Shown: positions 1 to 9,372, counted from the first letter of the stretch. The stretch: 11,002 nucleotides of DNA from Candidatus Luteimonas excrementigallinarum (GCA_019115725.1 DXCY01000037.1:1-11002); one strand, 5' to 3'. The notes: generated by a model not told the origin, from the letters alone. Numbers and translations: made by a program.

Positions 1-1
1 C

Positions 2-835
2 TCCCTGAGCAAACGCCTGCAGCAGATCGCCCGCTACGTGCTGGACGAACCCAACGCGGTGGCGTTGGAGACACTGGCCGTGCTGTCCGAGCGCAGCGGC
101 GTGCAGCCCTCGGCGATCGTGCGCTTCGCCAAGTCCTTCGGCTTCGACGGCGCCACCCAGATGCAGCGGCTGTTCCGCGACGGGCTGCTCTCGGCCAACG
201 CCTCGCTGGGCTACGGCGAGCGGGTGCGGCAATTCACCAGGGCCGTCGACGGCAAGCGCGTGGATGACCCGGGCCAGGTGCTGACGGAGTTCGTCGAAGG
301 CAACGTGCTGGCAATGCAGCACCTGGGCGATTCGCTGGACCGGGACACGCTGGCCGAGGCAGTCGCGCTGATCTCGCAGGCGGAAACGGTCTACGTGGCC
401 GGGTTCCGCCGCTCGTTCCCGGTGGCGGCGTACCTGGCCTACTCGCTGCACCAGGTCGACAAGAAGACCGTATTCATCGACAGCGTCGGCGGCATGACCC
501 GGCAGCAGATCCACGGCATCACGCCCGACTCGCTGCTGCTGGTGGTCAGCTACCGTCCCTATGCAGAGGAAGCGGTACACCTGATCGACACTGCGGTGGA
601 CGTGGGCTGCAAGGTGCTGTCCATCACCGACAGCCCGGTCAGCCCGGTGGCCCAGCCGGCGTCGCTGGTGCTGCAGGTGAAGGAAGCGGAGGTCCGCAAG
701 TTCCGCTCGCTGTCCACGTCGATGTGCCTGGCCCAGGCGCTGGTCATTTCCTATGCCTTCGCCAGCGCCACCGGCACCCGCAACCCGGCCGAGCTTGGCG
801 CCCGGGGCAAGCGCACCGGCAAGAAACTGAAATGA
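2..835 (+). CDS. iolR: RpiR-family transcriptional regulator with SIS domain, probable inositol repressor IolR (5' end outside window)
   Basis: The open frame runs in from the window edge, so the true start is upstream; 277 residues are visible, ending in TGA at 833-835. A GTG at 38 is in frame, but the preceding residues (SLSKRLQQIARYV) already look like RpiR N-terminal helix, so I do not use it as the start. Visible residues about 22-60 form the RpiR-type helix-turn-helix (LAVLSERSGV, then IVRFAKSFGF). Residues about 125-250 form a sugar-isomerase (SIS) domain with AETVYVAGF and LLLVVSYRP, which in this family binds a phosphorylated sugar effector. RpiR-type IolR proteins repress inositol genes in rhizobia, where the IolC product 5-dehydro-2-deoxygluconate 6-phosphate has been proposed as inducer. 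Position directly upstream of iolCDEBA supports the same role here. The family call is firm; the iolR name rests on context. Confidence 0.85.
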   Translation, partial: SLSKRLQQIARYVLDEPNAVALETLAVLSERSGVQPSAIVRFAKSFGFDGATQMQRLFRDGLLSANASLGYGERVRQFTRAVDGKRVDDPGQVLTEFVEGNVLAMQHLGDSLDRDTLAEAVALISQAETVYVAGFRRSFPVAAYLAYSLHQVDKKTVFIDSVGGMTRQQIHGITPDSLLLVVSYRPYAEEAVHLIDTAVDVGCKVLSITDSPVSPVAQPASLVLQVKEAEVRKFRSLSTSMCLAQALVISYAFASATGTRNPAELGARGKRTGKKLK

Positions 836-870
836 ATGTTGCTGAAATGATCAAAATAGAATATACATTA
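827..870. promoter_or_regulatory. AT-rich island with a direct repeat; candidate IolR operator upstream of iolC
   Basis: The gap between the regulator and iolC contains a strikingly AT-rich patch in otherwise GC-rich DNA. It holds the perfect 9-bp direct repeat CTGAAATGA at 827-835 and 842-850, a 15-bp period; the first copy overlaps the regulator's stop codon. GAATATACATT follows at 859-869. The core TGAAAT recurs in the second intergenic gap, where it forms an inverted repeat. Binding by the RpiR regulator is inferred from recurrence and position. I cannot show that the motif matches any known IolR consensus. Confidence 0.45.
839..867 (+). promoter_or_regulatory. Possible sigma-70 promoter for iolCDEBA
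   Basis: A weak -35-like TTGCTG (839-844) lies 17 bp before a -10-like TATACA (862-867), predicting transcription from around 873-876. Matches to consensus are 3/6 and 4/6, so this is tentative. The -35 overlaps the second CTGAAATGA repeat at 842-850, which would suit a repressor blocking polymerase. TAGAAT at 857-862 is a better -10 hexamer but has no -35 at proper spacing. Confidence 0.25.
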
Positions 871-915
871 CAAGCAACGGAGCGACTGGCGCCCGGCTGA
901 GAAGGACGGATCTGC

Positions 916-2862
916 ATGGGCACGGCCCCACCCCTGGACCTGATTGCCATCGGGCGCTCCTGCATCGACCTGTACGGCGAACAGACCGGCGGCCGCCTGG
1001 AGGACATGCAGTCCTTCGCCAAATACATCGGCGGCAGCCCGACCAACACCGCCGTGGGCGGCTCCCGGCTGGGACTGCGCACCGGGCTGCTGACCCGGGT
1101 GGGCGACGACCACTTCGGCCGCTTCATCCGCGAGCAGCTCCGGCGCGAGGCGGTATCCACCCGCGGCGTCATCGACGATCCCGATCGCCTGACCGCGCTG
1201 GCGTTCCTGGGCATCCGCGATCCGGATACCTTCCCGCTGGTCTTCTACCGCGAGGACTGCGCCGACATGGCGCTGTCCGCCGACGACGTGGACCCGGACT
1301 TCATCCGCTCGGCGAAGGCGGTGCTGGTCAACGGCACCCACCTGTCCACGCCCGCCGTGTTCGAAGCCTCGCTGCGCGCCTGCACGATCGCCCGCGAAGC
1401 CGGCAACAAGGTGGTGTTCGACATCGACTACAGGCCGGTGCTGTGGGGGCTGACGGGCAAGGACGCGGGCGAGAACCGGTTTGTGGCCGACGCCGATGTG
1501 ACCGAGCGACTGCAGCAGGTGTTGCCGCTGTGCGACCTGGTGGTGGGTACCGAGGAGGAAGTGCACATCCTGGGCGGCAGCACGGACACGATCACCGCAC
1601 TGCAGGCGATCCGGGAAAAAACCGGGGCACTGCTGGTCTGCAAGCGCGGGGCGGACGGCTGCTCGGTCTTCCCGGGCGCGATTCCCGACACCCTGGACGA
1701 AGGGGTGACGGGGGCCGGCTTCCCGGTGGAGGTCTTCAACGTGCTGGGCGCGGGCGATGCCTTCATGGCGGGCTTCCTGCGCGGCTGGCTGCGCGACGCG
1801 CCGCTGCACGACTGCTGCAACTGGGCCAACGCCTGCGGCGCGATCGTGGTCTCGCGCCACGGCTGCTCGCCGGCGATGGCCACCTGGGAGGAGCTGCAGG
1901 CCTTCCTGCACGGCGGCGAGCGCCCGTTCCGGCTGCGCGAGGATGCGCAGCTCGAGCACCTGCACTGGGCCACCACCCGCAGCGGCCGCTATGACGAGCT
2001 GACGGTGCTGGCGATCGACCACCGCAGCCAGTTCAAGGCGATGTGCGAGCAGACCGGCGCCGATCCGGCCCGCATTCCCGCGTTCAAGGCGCTGGCGCTG
2101 CAGGCCATGCACCGCGTGGCCGATGGCGATCCGCGGTTCGGCATCCTGCTCGACGGCCGCTTCGGCATGCGCGCGTTGGAGGCCGCCGCCGACCTGCCGT
2201 ACTGGATCGGACGCCCGATCGAAGTACCGGGCTCGTGCCCGCTGGAATTCGAATCCTCCGCCGACGTCGCCACCGAGATCGCCACCTGGCCGGCCAACCA
2301 CGTGGTCAAGTGCCTGGTGATCTACCACCCCGACGATCCGACCGAGCTGCGCGAGCGCCAGGAGCGACAGCTGCTACGCCTGCAGGACGCGACCCGCAAG
2401 ACCCGGCATGAGCTGCTGGTGGAAATCATCGCATCGCGCGACGCCAAGCCGGGCAACGACACCGTCTCCCAGGCGATCCGCCGGCTGTACGGACTCGGCC
2501 TGCGTCCGGACTGGTGGAAGCTGGAGCCGAACCTCGACGGTACCGCGTGGCGCAACATCGAAGACGCGATCCTGGACAACGATCCGCACTGTCGCGGCGT
2601 GGTGCTGCTGGGGTTGTCGGCGCCGACCGAAGAGTTGATTGCTTCCTTCCAGGCGGCCGCTGCAACGCCGGTGGTCCGCGGCTTCGCGGTCGGGCGCACG
2701 ATCTTCGGCGACGTGGCGCTGCGCTGGCTGGCCGACGAAATCGATGACGAGGCCGCCACCGCGGAGCTGGCGAGCCGCTTCGGACACCTGGTCCAGGCCT
2801 GGCGCGACGCCCGGCAGCGGATCCCTGCTGCGGCGATCGGCGAGACTGTCGGCCATGGATAA
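916..2862 (+). CDS. iolC: IolC: 5-dehydro-2-deoxygluconokinase fused to a DUF2090 aldolase-like domain
   Basis: 648 residues, about twice the length of a stand-alone PfkB kinase. Residues 7 to about 330 are a PfkB/ribokinase-fold kinase: substrate motif GGSPTNTAVGGSRLG (39 onward), FDIDYRPVLW, and the ATP/anion-hole motif LGAGDAF with catalytic Asp281. It phosphorylates 5-dehydro-2-deoxy-D-gluconate at O6. Residues about 355-640 are a DUF2090 TIM-barrel domain (LAIDHRSQF at 365-373; WWKLEPN around 533; VRGFAVGRTIF near the end). Databases commonly annotate such proteobacterial fusions as bifunctional with 5-dehydro-2-deoxyphosphogluconate aldolase, giving dihydroxyacetone phosphate and malonate semialdehyde. 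Lys535 in WWKLEP resembles the Schiff-base lysine context of class I tagatose-bisphosphate aldolases; that is inference. ATG 916 follows AAGGA (902-906) at 9 nt. The 3' end overlaps iolD by 8 nt. Confidence 0.95.
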   Translation: MGTAPPLDLIAIGRSCIDLYGEQTGGRLEDMQSFAKYIGGSPTNTAVGGSRLGLRTGLLTRVGDDHFGRFIREQLRREAVSTRGVIDDPDRLTALAFLGIRDPDTFPLVFYREDCADMALSADDVDPDFIRSAKAVLVNGTHLSTPAVFEASLRACTIAREAGNKVVFDIDYRPVLWGLTGKDAGENRFVADADVTERLQQVLPLCDLVVGTEEEVHILGGSTDTITALQAIREKTGALLVCKRGADGCSVFPGAIPDTLDEGVTGAGFPVEVFNVLGAGDAFMAGFLRGWLRDAPLHDCCNWANACGAIVVSRHGCSPAMATWEELQAFLHGGERPFRLREDAQLEHLHWATTRSGRYDELTVLAIDHRSQFKAMCEQTGADPARIPAFKALALQAMHRVADGDPRFGILLDGRFGMRALEAAADLPYWIGRPIEVPGSCPLEFESSADVATEIATWPANHVVKCLVIYHPDDPTELRERQERQLLRLQDATRKTRHELLVEIIASRDAKPGNDTVSQAIRRLYGLGLRPDWWKLEPNLDGTAWRNIEDAILDNDPHCRGVVLLGLSAPTEELIASFQAAAATPVVRGFAVGRTIFGDVALRWLADEIDDEAATAELASRFGHLVQAWRDARQRIPAAAIGETVGHG

Positions 2863-4705
2863 TTCCCTTGACGACCGCATCCGCCTGACCGCGGCCCAGG
2901 CCACCGTCCGCTGGCTGGGCGCGCAGAAAGTCGTCGTGGACGGCGAGCAGGTTCCCTACTTCGCCGGCATGTGGGCGATCTTCGGCCACGGCAACGTCGC
3001 CGGCATGGGCGAAGCCCTGTACGCGGCGGGTGACGCGCTACCGACCTGGCGCGCGCACAACGAACAGGGCATGGCCCACGCCGCCATCGCCTACGCCAAG
3101 CAGATGCGCCGGCGCCGGGCGATGGTGTGCACCACCTCGATCGGGCCCGGGGCCACCAACATGGTCACCGCCGCCGCGCTCGCCCACTTGAACAGGCTGC
3201 CGGTGCTGCTGCTGCCGGGCGACGTCTACGCCAGCCGCCGGCCCGACCCGGTGCTGCAGCAGGTCGAGGACTTCGCCGACGCCACGGTCACCGCCAACGA
3301 CTGCTTCCGCCCGGTGTCGCGCTACTTCGATCGCATCACCCGGCCCGAACAGATCCTCGACGCCCTGCCCAGGGCGCTGGCAACGATGCTGGACCCCGCC
3401 CTGTGCGGTCCGGTCACCCTGCCCTTCTGCCAGGACGTGCAGGCGGAGGCCTTCGACTATCCGGCGGAGTTCTTCCGCGAACGCGTCTGGCATCCGCGCC
3501 GGCAGCCGGCTGATGAGCGTGAACTCCAGGCGCTGGCGGCTGCGCTGCGCGAGTCGGAACGCCCACTGCTGGTGGCTGGGGGAGGCGTGCTCTACAGCGA
3601 AGCCGAACAGGTCCTGGCGGAATTCGCCGCAGCCACCGGCCTGCCGGTAGCGGAGACCCAGGCCGGCAAGGGCGCACTGCCGTGGAATCATCCGAATGCA
3701 CTCGGATCGATCGGGGTCACCGGCTCGAGCGCGGCCAATGCCGCCGCAGAAGCGGCGGACCTGGTGATCGGTATCGGCACCCGGCTGCAGGACTTCACCA
3801 CCGGTTCGCGCAGCCTATTCGACAGCGCGCGGCTGTTCCAGGTCAACGTGCAGGCGTTCGATGCCTGCAAGCACGACGCCACGCCGGTGGTCGGCGATGC
3901 GCGGAGCGTCCTGCAGGCGCTGCAGGTCGCGCTGGACGGCTGGCGCGCATCCGCAGGCACGGTCGACGGCGACGCAATCGCGGCCTGGAACGCATCGGTC
4001 GATGCCGCCACCCAGGCACCGGACGACACCGCCACTCCCAGCGATGCGCAGGTGATCGGCGCGGTGCAGGCGTCGTTCGACGAGAACGCGATCGTGGTCG
4101 GCGCCGCCGGCGGACTGCCCGGCGAGCTGCACAAGCTGTGGCGCACCGCGCGCAGCGATGGCTACCACCTCGAGTACGGCTATTCGTGCATGGGCTACGA
4201 GATTGCCGGCGGCCTGGGCGTGAAGTTCGCCGCGCCCGACCGCGAGGTCGTGGTGATGGTCGGCGACGGCAGCTACCTGATGATGAACTCCGAGCTGGCC
4301 ACCTCCGTGATGCTGGGCCGCAAGCTGATCGTGGTCCTGCTCGACAACCGCGGCTTCGGCTGCATCGACCGCCTGCAGCGCTCCACCGGCAGCCCGGGGT
4401 TCAACAACCTGCTGACCGACACGCGCCATCAAACGCTGCCGCCGATCGACTTCGCCGCCCACGCCAGGAGCCTGGGCGCAAATGCGGAGCACGCGGCCAA
4501 TCTTGGCGAACTGCGCGCGGCGCTCGGCCGGGCACGCGCCGCTGATCGCAGCAGCGTAGTCGTGATCGACACCGATCCGGTGGTGGTCACCGAAGCCGGC
4601 GGCACCTGGTGGGACGTTGCCGTGCCGGAGGTGTCGGCGCTGCCAGAGGTCCAGACCGCCCGCCGCGCTTACGAGGACCGCACGAGCCGTCGGGGCCGGT
4701 CATGA
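2855..4705 (+). CDS. iolD: IolD: 3D-(3,5/4)-trihydroxycyclohexane-1,2-dione acylhydrolase (ThDP-dependent)
   Basis: 616 residues, the usual size for IolD. The protein has the three-domain layout of ThDP enzymes related to acetolactate synthase. The N-terminal Pyr domain has the catalytic-type glutamate Glu70 in AHNEQGMAHA; a central domain follows. The C-terminal PP domain carries the ThDP/Mg signature starting GDGS at 470-473 and ending at Asn498 in LLDNRGFG. It opens the ring of the trione derived from inosose to give 5-deoxy-glucuronate. The frame is open upstream to 2639, but homologous sequence begins at ATG 2855 (MDNSLDDRIRLT). That ATG lies inside the last codons of iolC (ATGGATAA), so the 8-nt overlap and lack of a strong Shine-Dalgarno suggest translational coupling. 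The stop overlaps the iolE start as ATGA. Confidence 0.95.
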   Translation: MDNSLDDRIRLTAAQATVRWLGAQKVVVDGEQVPYFAGMWAIFGHGNVAGMGEALYAAGDALPTWRAHNEQGMAHAAIAYAKQMRRRRAMVCTTSIGPGATNMVTAAALAHLNRLPVLLLPGDVYASRRPDPVLQQVEDFADATVTANDCFRPVSRYFDRITRPEQILDALPRALATMLDPALCGPVTLPFCQDVQAEAFDYPAEFFRERVWHPRRQPADERELQALAAALRESERPLLVAGGGVLYSEAEQVLAEFAAATGLPVAETQAGKGALPWNHPNALGSIGVTGSSAANAAAEAADLVIGIGTRLQDFTTGSRSLFDSARLFQVNVQAFDACKHDATPVVGDARSVLQALQVALDGWRASAGTVDGDAIAAWNASVDAATQAPDDTATPSDAQVIGAVQASFDENAIVVGAAGGLPGELHKLWRTARSDGYHLEYGYSCMGYEIAGGLGVKFAAPDREVVVMVGDGSYLMMNSELATSVMLGRKLIVVLLDNRGFGCIDRLQRSTGSPGFNNLLTDTRHQTLPPIDFAAHARSLGANAEHAANLGELRAALGRARAADRSSVVVIDTDPVVVTEAGGTWWDVAVPEVSALPEVQTARRAYEDRTSRRGRS

Positions 4706-5592
4706 GCATCCGCTTCGGCGTCAGCCCGATCGCCTGGTCCAACGACGACATGCCCGAGCTGGGCAGCGACACACCGCTGGACAGCATCCTGGCCGACATC
4801 CGCGATGTCGGCTTCGATGGCGTCGAGCTGGGCGGCCGGTTCCCGCGCGACGCCAACGTGCTGCAGCCGCTGTTGCAGGGTTACGGGCTGGATCTGATCG
4901 GCGGCTGGTACAGCGGCGCGCTGCTTGAGCGCGACGCGCAGGCCGAGATCGCCGCAATGCAGCCGTATCTGAAACTGCTTGAAGCAATGGGCAGCACCGC
5001 GGTGGTGTTCGCCGAGACCAGCAATGCGGTCCACGGCCGGCGCGACGTGCCACTGAGCGGGACTCCGCAGCTGGACGAAGTGGAGTGGATCCAGTTCGGC
5101 GCGCGCATGACCGAGGTGGCCGGATACGTCCGCAGCCGCGGCCTGCGCTTCGCCTATCACCACCACCTGGGCACCGTGGTCGAGCGCGGGGAAGACCTGG
5201 ACGCGCTGCTGCGCCACACCGGCCAAGAAGTCGGGCTCACGCTCGACACCGGCCACGCGGCCCTGGGCGGCATCGATTACCTGCGGATCATCCGCGAGCA
5301 TCCGGCGCGCATCGCCCACGTGCACTGCAAGGACGTGCGCCGCGCCACCTTCGAGCGCCTGCGCGATGGCGGCGCCAGCTTCCTGGACGGCGTGCTCGGG
5401 GGCATGTTCACCGTGCCCGGCGACGGCGGCCTCGACTACCGCGAGGTGATGCAGGCGCTGAAGGCGATCGGCTATGAGGGCTGGATCGTGATCGAGGCCG
5501 AGCAGGATCCGGCGCTGGCCCCGCCCAGGCAATACGCCGAACTCGGGCTGCGCACGCTCAAGACACACGCCGCCAAGGCAGGACTGATCTGA
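4702..5592 (+). CDS. iolE: IolE: inosose (2-keto-myo-inositol) dehydratase
   Basis: 296 residues, the normal IolE length. It is a xylose-isomerase-like TIM barrel that dehydrates 2-keto-myo-inositol to the trihydroxycyclohexanedione used by IolD. Visible features are the IolE start MSIRFGVSPIAWSNDDMPEL, a His cluster YHHHLGTVVE (152-161), LTLDTGH with Asp182, HVHCKD (206-211) and IVIEAEQDP with Glu265. The Asp, His and Glu positions fit the strand-end metal ligands of this fold; exact ligand assignment is by analogy. The frame is open back to 4609, but the conserved N-terminus begins at ATG 4702, which shares ATGA with the iolD stop. Only a weak GGGG lies upstream, so coupled translation is likely. 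Confidence 0.95.
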   Translation: MSIRFGVSPIAWSNDDMPELGSDTPLDSILADIRDVGFDGVELGGRFPRDANVLQPLLQGYGLDLIGGWYSGALLERDAQAEIAAMQPYLKLLEAMGSTAVVFAETSNAVHGRRDVPLSGTPQLDEVEWIQFGARMTEVAGYVRSRGLRFAYHHHLGTVVERGEDLDALLRHTGQEVGLTLDTGHAALGGIDYLRIIREHPARIAHVHCKDVRRATFERLRDGGASFLDGVLGGMFTVPGDGGLDYREVMQALKAIGYEGWIVIEAEQDPALAPPRQYAELGLRTLKTHAAKAGLI

Positions 5593-6413
5593 TGTCCAGA
5601 CTCCACGTTCGTCCGCACGCCGCCGAGTCCGACGGCACCGTCATCAACGTGACCCCGGCCAGCGCCGGCTGGTCGCACGTCGGCTTCCGGCTGGTCCGGC
5701 TGGCCGACGGCCAGCGCTGTTCTGGCGGCGAACCGGGACGCGAGGCCTGCCTGGTGCTGGTCACCGGCCGCGCCGACGTCACCGCCGACAACGAGGCGTT
5801 CCCGGCGCTGGGCGGGCGCACGACCCCGTTCCAGGACCGCGCACCCGGCGTGGTCTACGTGCCCGCCGGCACGGCCTGGAGCGTGACCGCGCGCGACGGC
5901 GACGTCGAGCTGGCAGTCTGCACCGCGCCCGGCAGCGGAACCGGCAAGCCGCGCGTTATCGACGATGCGCGGATGCCGCGCGAAGTGCGCGGCATCGGCA
6001 CCAACACCCGCCATGTGCGCAACATCCTGCCGGAGACCGAGCCGGCCGAAAGCCTGCTGGTGGTGGAAGTGGTGACGCCCGGCGGCAACTGGTCCAGCTA
6101 CCCGCCGCACAAACACGACACCGCGGTGCCCGGCGAGGAAACCGCGCTGGAGGAAACCTATTACCACCGCATGGACCCGCCACAGGGCTTTGCGTTCCAG
6201 CGCGTGTACACCGACGACCGCTCGCTCGACGAAACCATCGCCGTCGGCGACGGCGACGCGGTGCTGGTGCCGCGCGGCTACCACCCGGTCGGCGCCGCCC
6301 ACGGCTACGACCTGTACTACCTGAACGTCATGGCGGGGCCGGAGCGGCGCTGGCTGTTCCGCAACGATCCGGACCACGACTGGCTCATGCAGCCGCCCCC
6401 CACCGAGGATTGA
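5592..6413 (+). CDS. iolB: IolB: 5-deoxy-glucuronate isomerase
   Basis: 273 residues, matching the family length of about 270. It is a KduI/IolB-type bicupin that isomerises 5-deoxy-D-glucuronate to 5-dehydro-2-deoxy-D-gluconate, the IolC substrate. The second cupin shows the metal site: His173 and His175 in YPPHKHD, glutamates 187-188 in LEETYYH, and His231 in PRGYHPVGAAHGYD. The start sequence MSRLHVRPH is typical of IolB. ATG 5592 overlaps the iolE stop by one base (TGATG) and is preceded by AGGA at 5580-5583, 8 nt away. It sits inside the iolCDEBA run. Confidence 0.95.
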   Translation: MSRLHVRPHAAESDGTVINVTPASAGWSHVGFRLVRLADGQRCSGGEPGREACLVLVTGRADVTADNEAFPALGGRTTPFQDRAPGVVYVPAGTAWSVTARDGDVELAVCTAPGSGTGKPRVIDDARMPREVRGIGTNTRHVRNILPETEPAESLLVVEVVTPGGNWSSYPPHKHDTAVPGEETALEETYYHRMDPPQGFAFQRVYTDDRSLDETIAVGDGDAVLVPRGYHPVGAAHGYDLYYLNVMAGPERRWLFRNDPDHDWLMQPPPTED

Positions 6414-6417
6414 TTCC

Positions 6418-7917
<1,500 letters not shown>

Positions 7918-7927
7918 GCACATCTTC

Positions 7928-7966
7928 GGAATGTTTATTTCATTCCAAGTTGAAATGGAATACATT
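7928..7966. promoter_or_regulatory. Intergenic palindrome cluster; candidate second IolR operator/promoter region
   Basis: The 106-bp gap between iolA and the transporter holds another AT-rich island. It contains two nested inverted repeats: GGAATG (7928-7933) with CATTCC (7941-7946), spacer 7; and ATTTCA (7937-7942) with TGAAAT (7951-7956), spacer 8. GGAAT recurs at 7957-7961, within GGAATACATT (7957-7966), which resembles GAATATACATT upstream of iolC. The TGAAAT at 7951 is 73 bp before the transporter start, the same distance as TGAAAT at 843 from the iolC start. TTGAAA at 7950-7955 would make a good -35 box, but no convincing -10 sits at the right distance, so I do not call a promoter. A binding protein is inferred. 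Confidence 0.5.
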
Positions 7967-8007
7967 GTCTGAAGAGGTGCTGCAGTACACGCAGACCCGA
8001 CCGCCCT

Positions 8008-8016
8008 GGGGAGGGG
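8008..8016 (+). promoter_or_regulatory. Shine-Dalgarno deciding the GTG start of the transporter
   Basis: GGGGAGGGG at 8008-8016 is a strong ribosome site about 9 nt before GTG 8024. A nearer ATG at 8017 lies in another frame and touches the Shine-Dalgarno, so it is too close to be used. This supports GTG 8024 as the start. Confidence 0.7.
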
Positions 8017-8023
8017 ATGATTC

Positions 8024-9370
8024 GTGGCCAATGCATTGCTGAAGTTCTTCGCGACCGGGGCCGACCGGCCGCAGATCACCGACCAGGCCCGCATCGACCA
8101 CCTGTACCGCCGCCACCGCCTCAGGATCATGCTGGCGATCACCCTGGGCTACGGGCTGATCTATACCTGCCGCCTGGCCCTGGGCGTAGTCAAGAAGCCG
8201 CTGATCGACGGGGGGATCTTCACCCCCGTCGAACTGGGCATGATCGGCTCGGCGCTCTATTACGCCTATGCCATCGGCAAGCTGACCAACGGCTTCCTCG
8301 CCGACCACGCCAACATGAAGCGGTTCCTTGCGGTGGCGTTCCTGCTGACCGCGCTGTGCAACTTCGCCATGGGCCTGACCACCACGGTATGGCTGGCGGT
8401 GATGATCTGGGGGCTCAACGGCTGGTTCCAGAGTTTTGGCGCGCCCGGCGGCGTGGTGGCCATGACCGGCTGGTTCTCCAACCGCGAGCGTGGCCGCGCC
8501 TATGGCATCTGGAGCACCGCGCACTCGATCGGGGAAGGGCTGACCTTCATCGGCGTGGGCAGCGTGGTCGCGATCCTCGGCTGGCGTTACGGCTATTTCG
8601 TGCCCGCGCTGGTCGGCATCTTCACCGCGGCAGGCACGTACTGGCTGGTCCAGGACCGACCGCGCACGATGGGGTTGCCCACCGTCAACGAGTGGAAGCA
8701 GGACCTGTACACGGAAAAGCCGCGCACCGACATCAAGTCCGTCCTCGGGCTGCAGCTTTCGATCCTGAAGATCCCGGCGATCTGGGTGCTGTGCCTGTCG
8801 GCGGCCACGATCTACGTGACCCGCTATGCGATCAACTCATGGGGCATCCTCTACCTGCAGGAGGATCGCGGCCTGTCCCTGCCGATGGCCGGGACCGTGC
8901 TGATGATCAGCACCATCGCCGGCGTGGCCGGCGCGATCGCCTACGGGTTCATTTCAGACAAGCTGTTCGATGCCCGCCGGCCGCCGGCCAACCTGCTGTT
9001 CGCGCTCCTCGAGATCGCCGGCCTGCTGCTGTTCTTCTTCGGCCCCAACACCATGACAGTGCTGATCACCGCCATGGTCCTGTTCGGGCTTGGACTGACC
9101 GGGCTGGTGACGTCGCTGGGCGGCCTGTTCGCGGTCGACATCGCGCCCAAGCGGGTGGCCGGCGCAGCGATGGGCGTGATCGGCATCTTCAGCTACATCG
9201 GTGCCGGCATCCAGGAATACGTCTCGGGCAAGCTGATCCAGCAAGGCATGGTGGTGGTCGGCGATGTACGCACCTACGACTTCGGGCCGGTGATCTGGTT
9301 CTGGATCGGCGCATCGGTGCTGTCGATGTTGTTGGCGGCCAGCCTGTGGAACACCACACTCAGGGACTGA
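8024..9370 (+). CDS. MFS transporter of the organophosphate:phosphate antiporter (OPA, GlpT/UhpT-like) family
   Basis: 448 residues with about 12 hydrophobic segments; GlpT-like size. The N-terminal YRRHRLR followed by LGYGLIYTCR matches the GlpT entry to helix 1. The phosphate-site residues of E. coli GlpT (Arg45, Lys80, His165, Arg269) line up with Arg50 (IYTCR), Lys86 (YAIGKLTNGFLAD), His167 (WSTAHSIGEG) and Arg267 (YVTRYAINSW). The family signature GWFQSFGAPGG is at 133-143. OPA carriers bring in a phosphorylated metabolite such as glycerol-3-phosphate or hexose-6-phosphate in exchange for Pi; a UhpC-like sensor is a less likely alternative. Lying between inositol catabolic genes and an IMPase, its likely substrate is an inositol phosphate or a related phosphorylated cyclitol or glycerol compound. 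That is inference; the family and intact phosphate site are clear. The start is GTG. Confidence 0.88.
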   Translation: MANALLKFFATGADRPQITDQARIDHLYRRHRLRIMLAITLGYGLIYTCRLALGVVKKPLIDGGIFTPVELGMIGSALYYAYAIGKLTNGFLADHANMKRFLAVAFLLTALCNFAMGLTTTVWLAVMIWGLNGWFQSFGAPGGVVAMTGWFSNRERGRAYGIWSTAHSIGEGLTFIGVGSVVAILGWRYGYFVPALVGIFTAAGTYWLVQDRPRTMGLPTVNEWKQDLYTEKPRTDIKSVLGLQLSILKIPAIWVLCLSAATIYVTRYAINSWGILYLQEDRGLSLPMAGTVLMISTIAGVAGAIAYGFISDKLFDARRPPANLLFALLEIAGLLLFFFGPNTMTVLITAMVLFGLGLTGLVTSLGGLFAVDIAPKRVAGAAMGVIGIFSYIGAGIQEYVSGKLIQQGMVVVGDVRTYDFGPVIWFWIGASVLSMLLAASLWNTTLRD

Positions 9371-9372
9371 TC

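Noticed and set aside
836..915. Possible terminator after the regulator gene
   Set aside because: TGGCGCCC at 887-894 is a short GC palindrome without a stable stem plus T-run, so no intrinsic terminator is supported; read-through from the regulator into iolC remains possible.
868..2328. Long minus-strand open frame (486 codons) opposite iolC
   Set aside because: It lies antisense to a clear PfkB-DUF2090 protein, has low-complexity Ala/Arg/Gly/His/Gln-rich content and no recognisable domain; long antisense frames are expected in GC-rich genes.
2639..2854. Upstream extension of the iolD frame to 2639
   Set aside because: It would overlap iolC by over 200 bases and encodes Arg/Ser-rich sequence unlike IolD; homologous sequence starts at ATG 2855.
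4609..4701. Upstream extension of the iolE frame to 4609
   Set aside because: The added residues lie over the iolD C-terminus and do not resemble IolE; the conserved N-terminus begins at ATG 4702.
7967..8007. Possible hairpin terminator after iolA
   Set aside because: No GC-rich stem followed by a T-run was found; only the AT-rich palindromes upstream of it are notable, and they look like operators.
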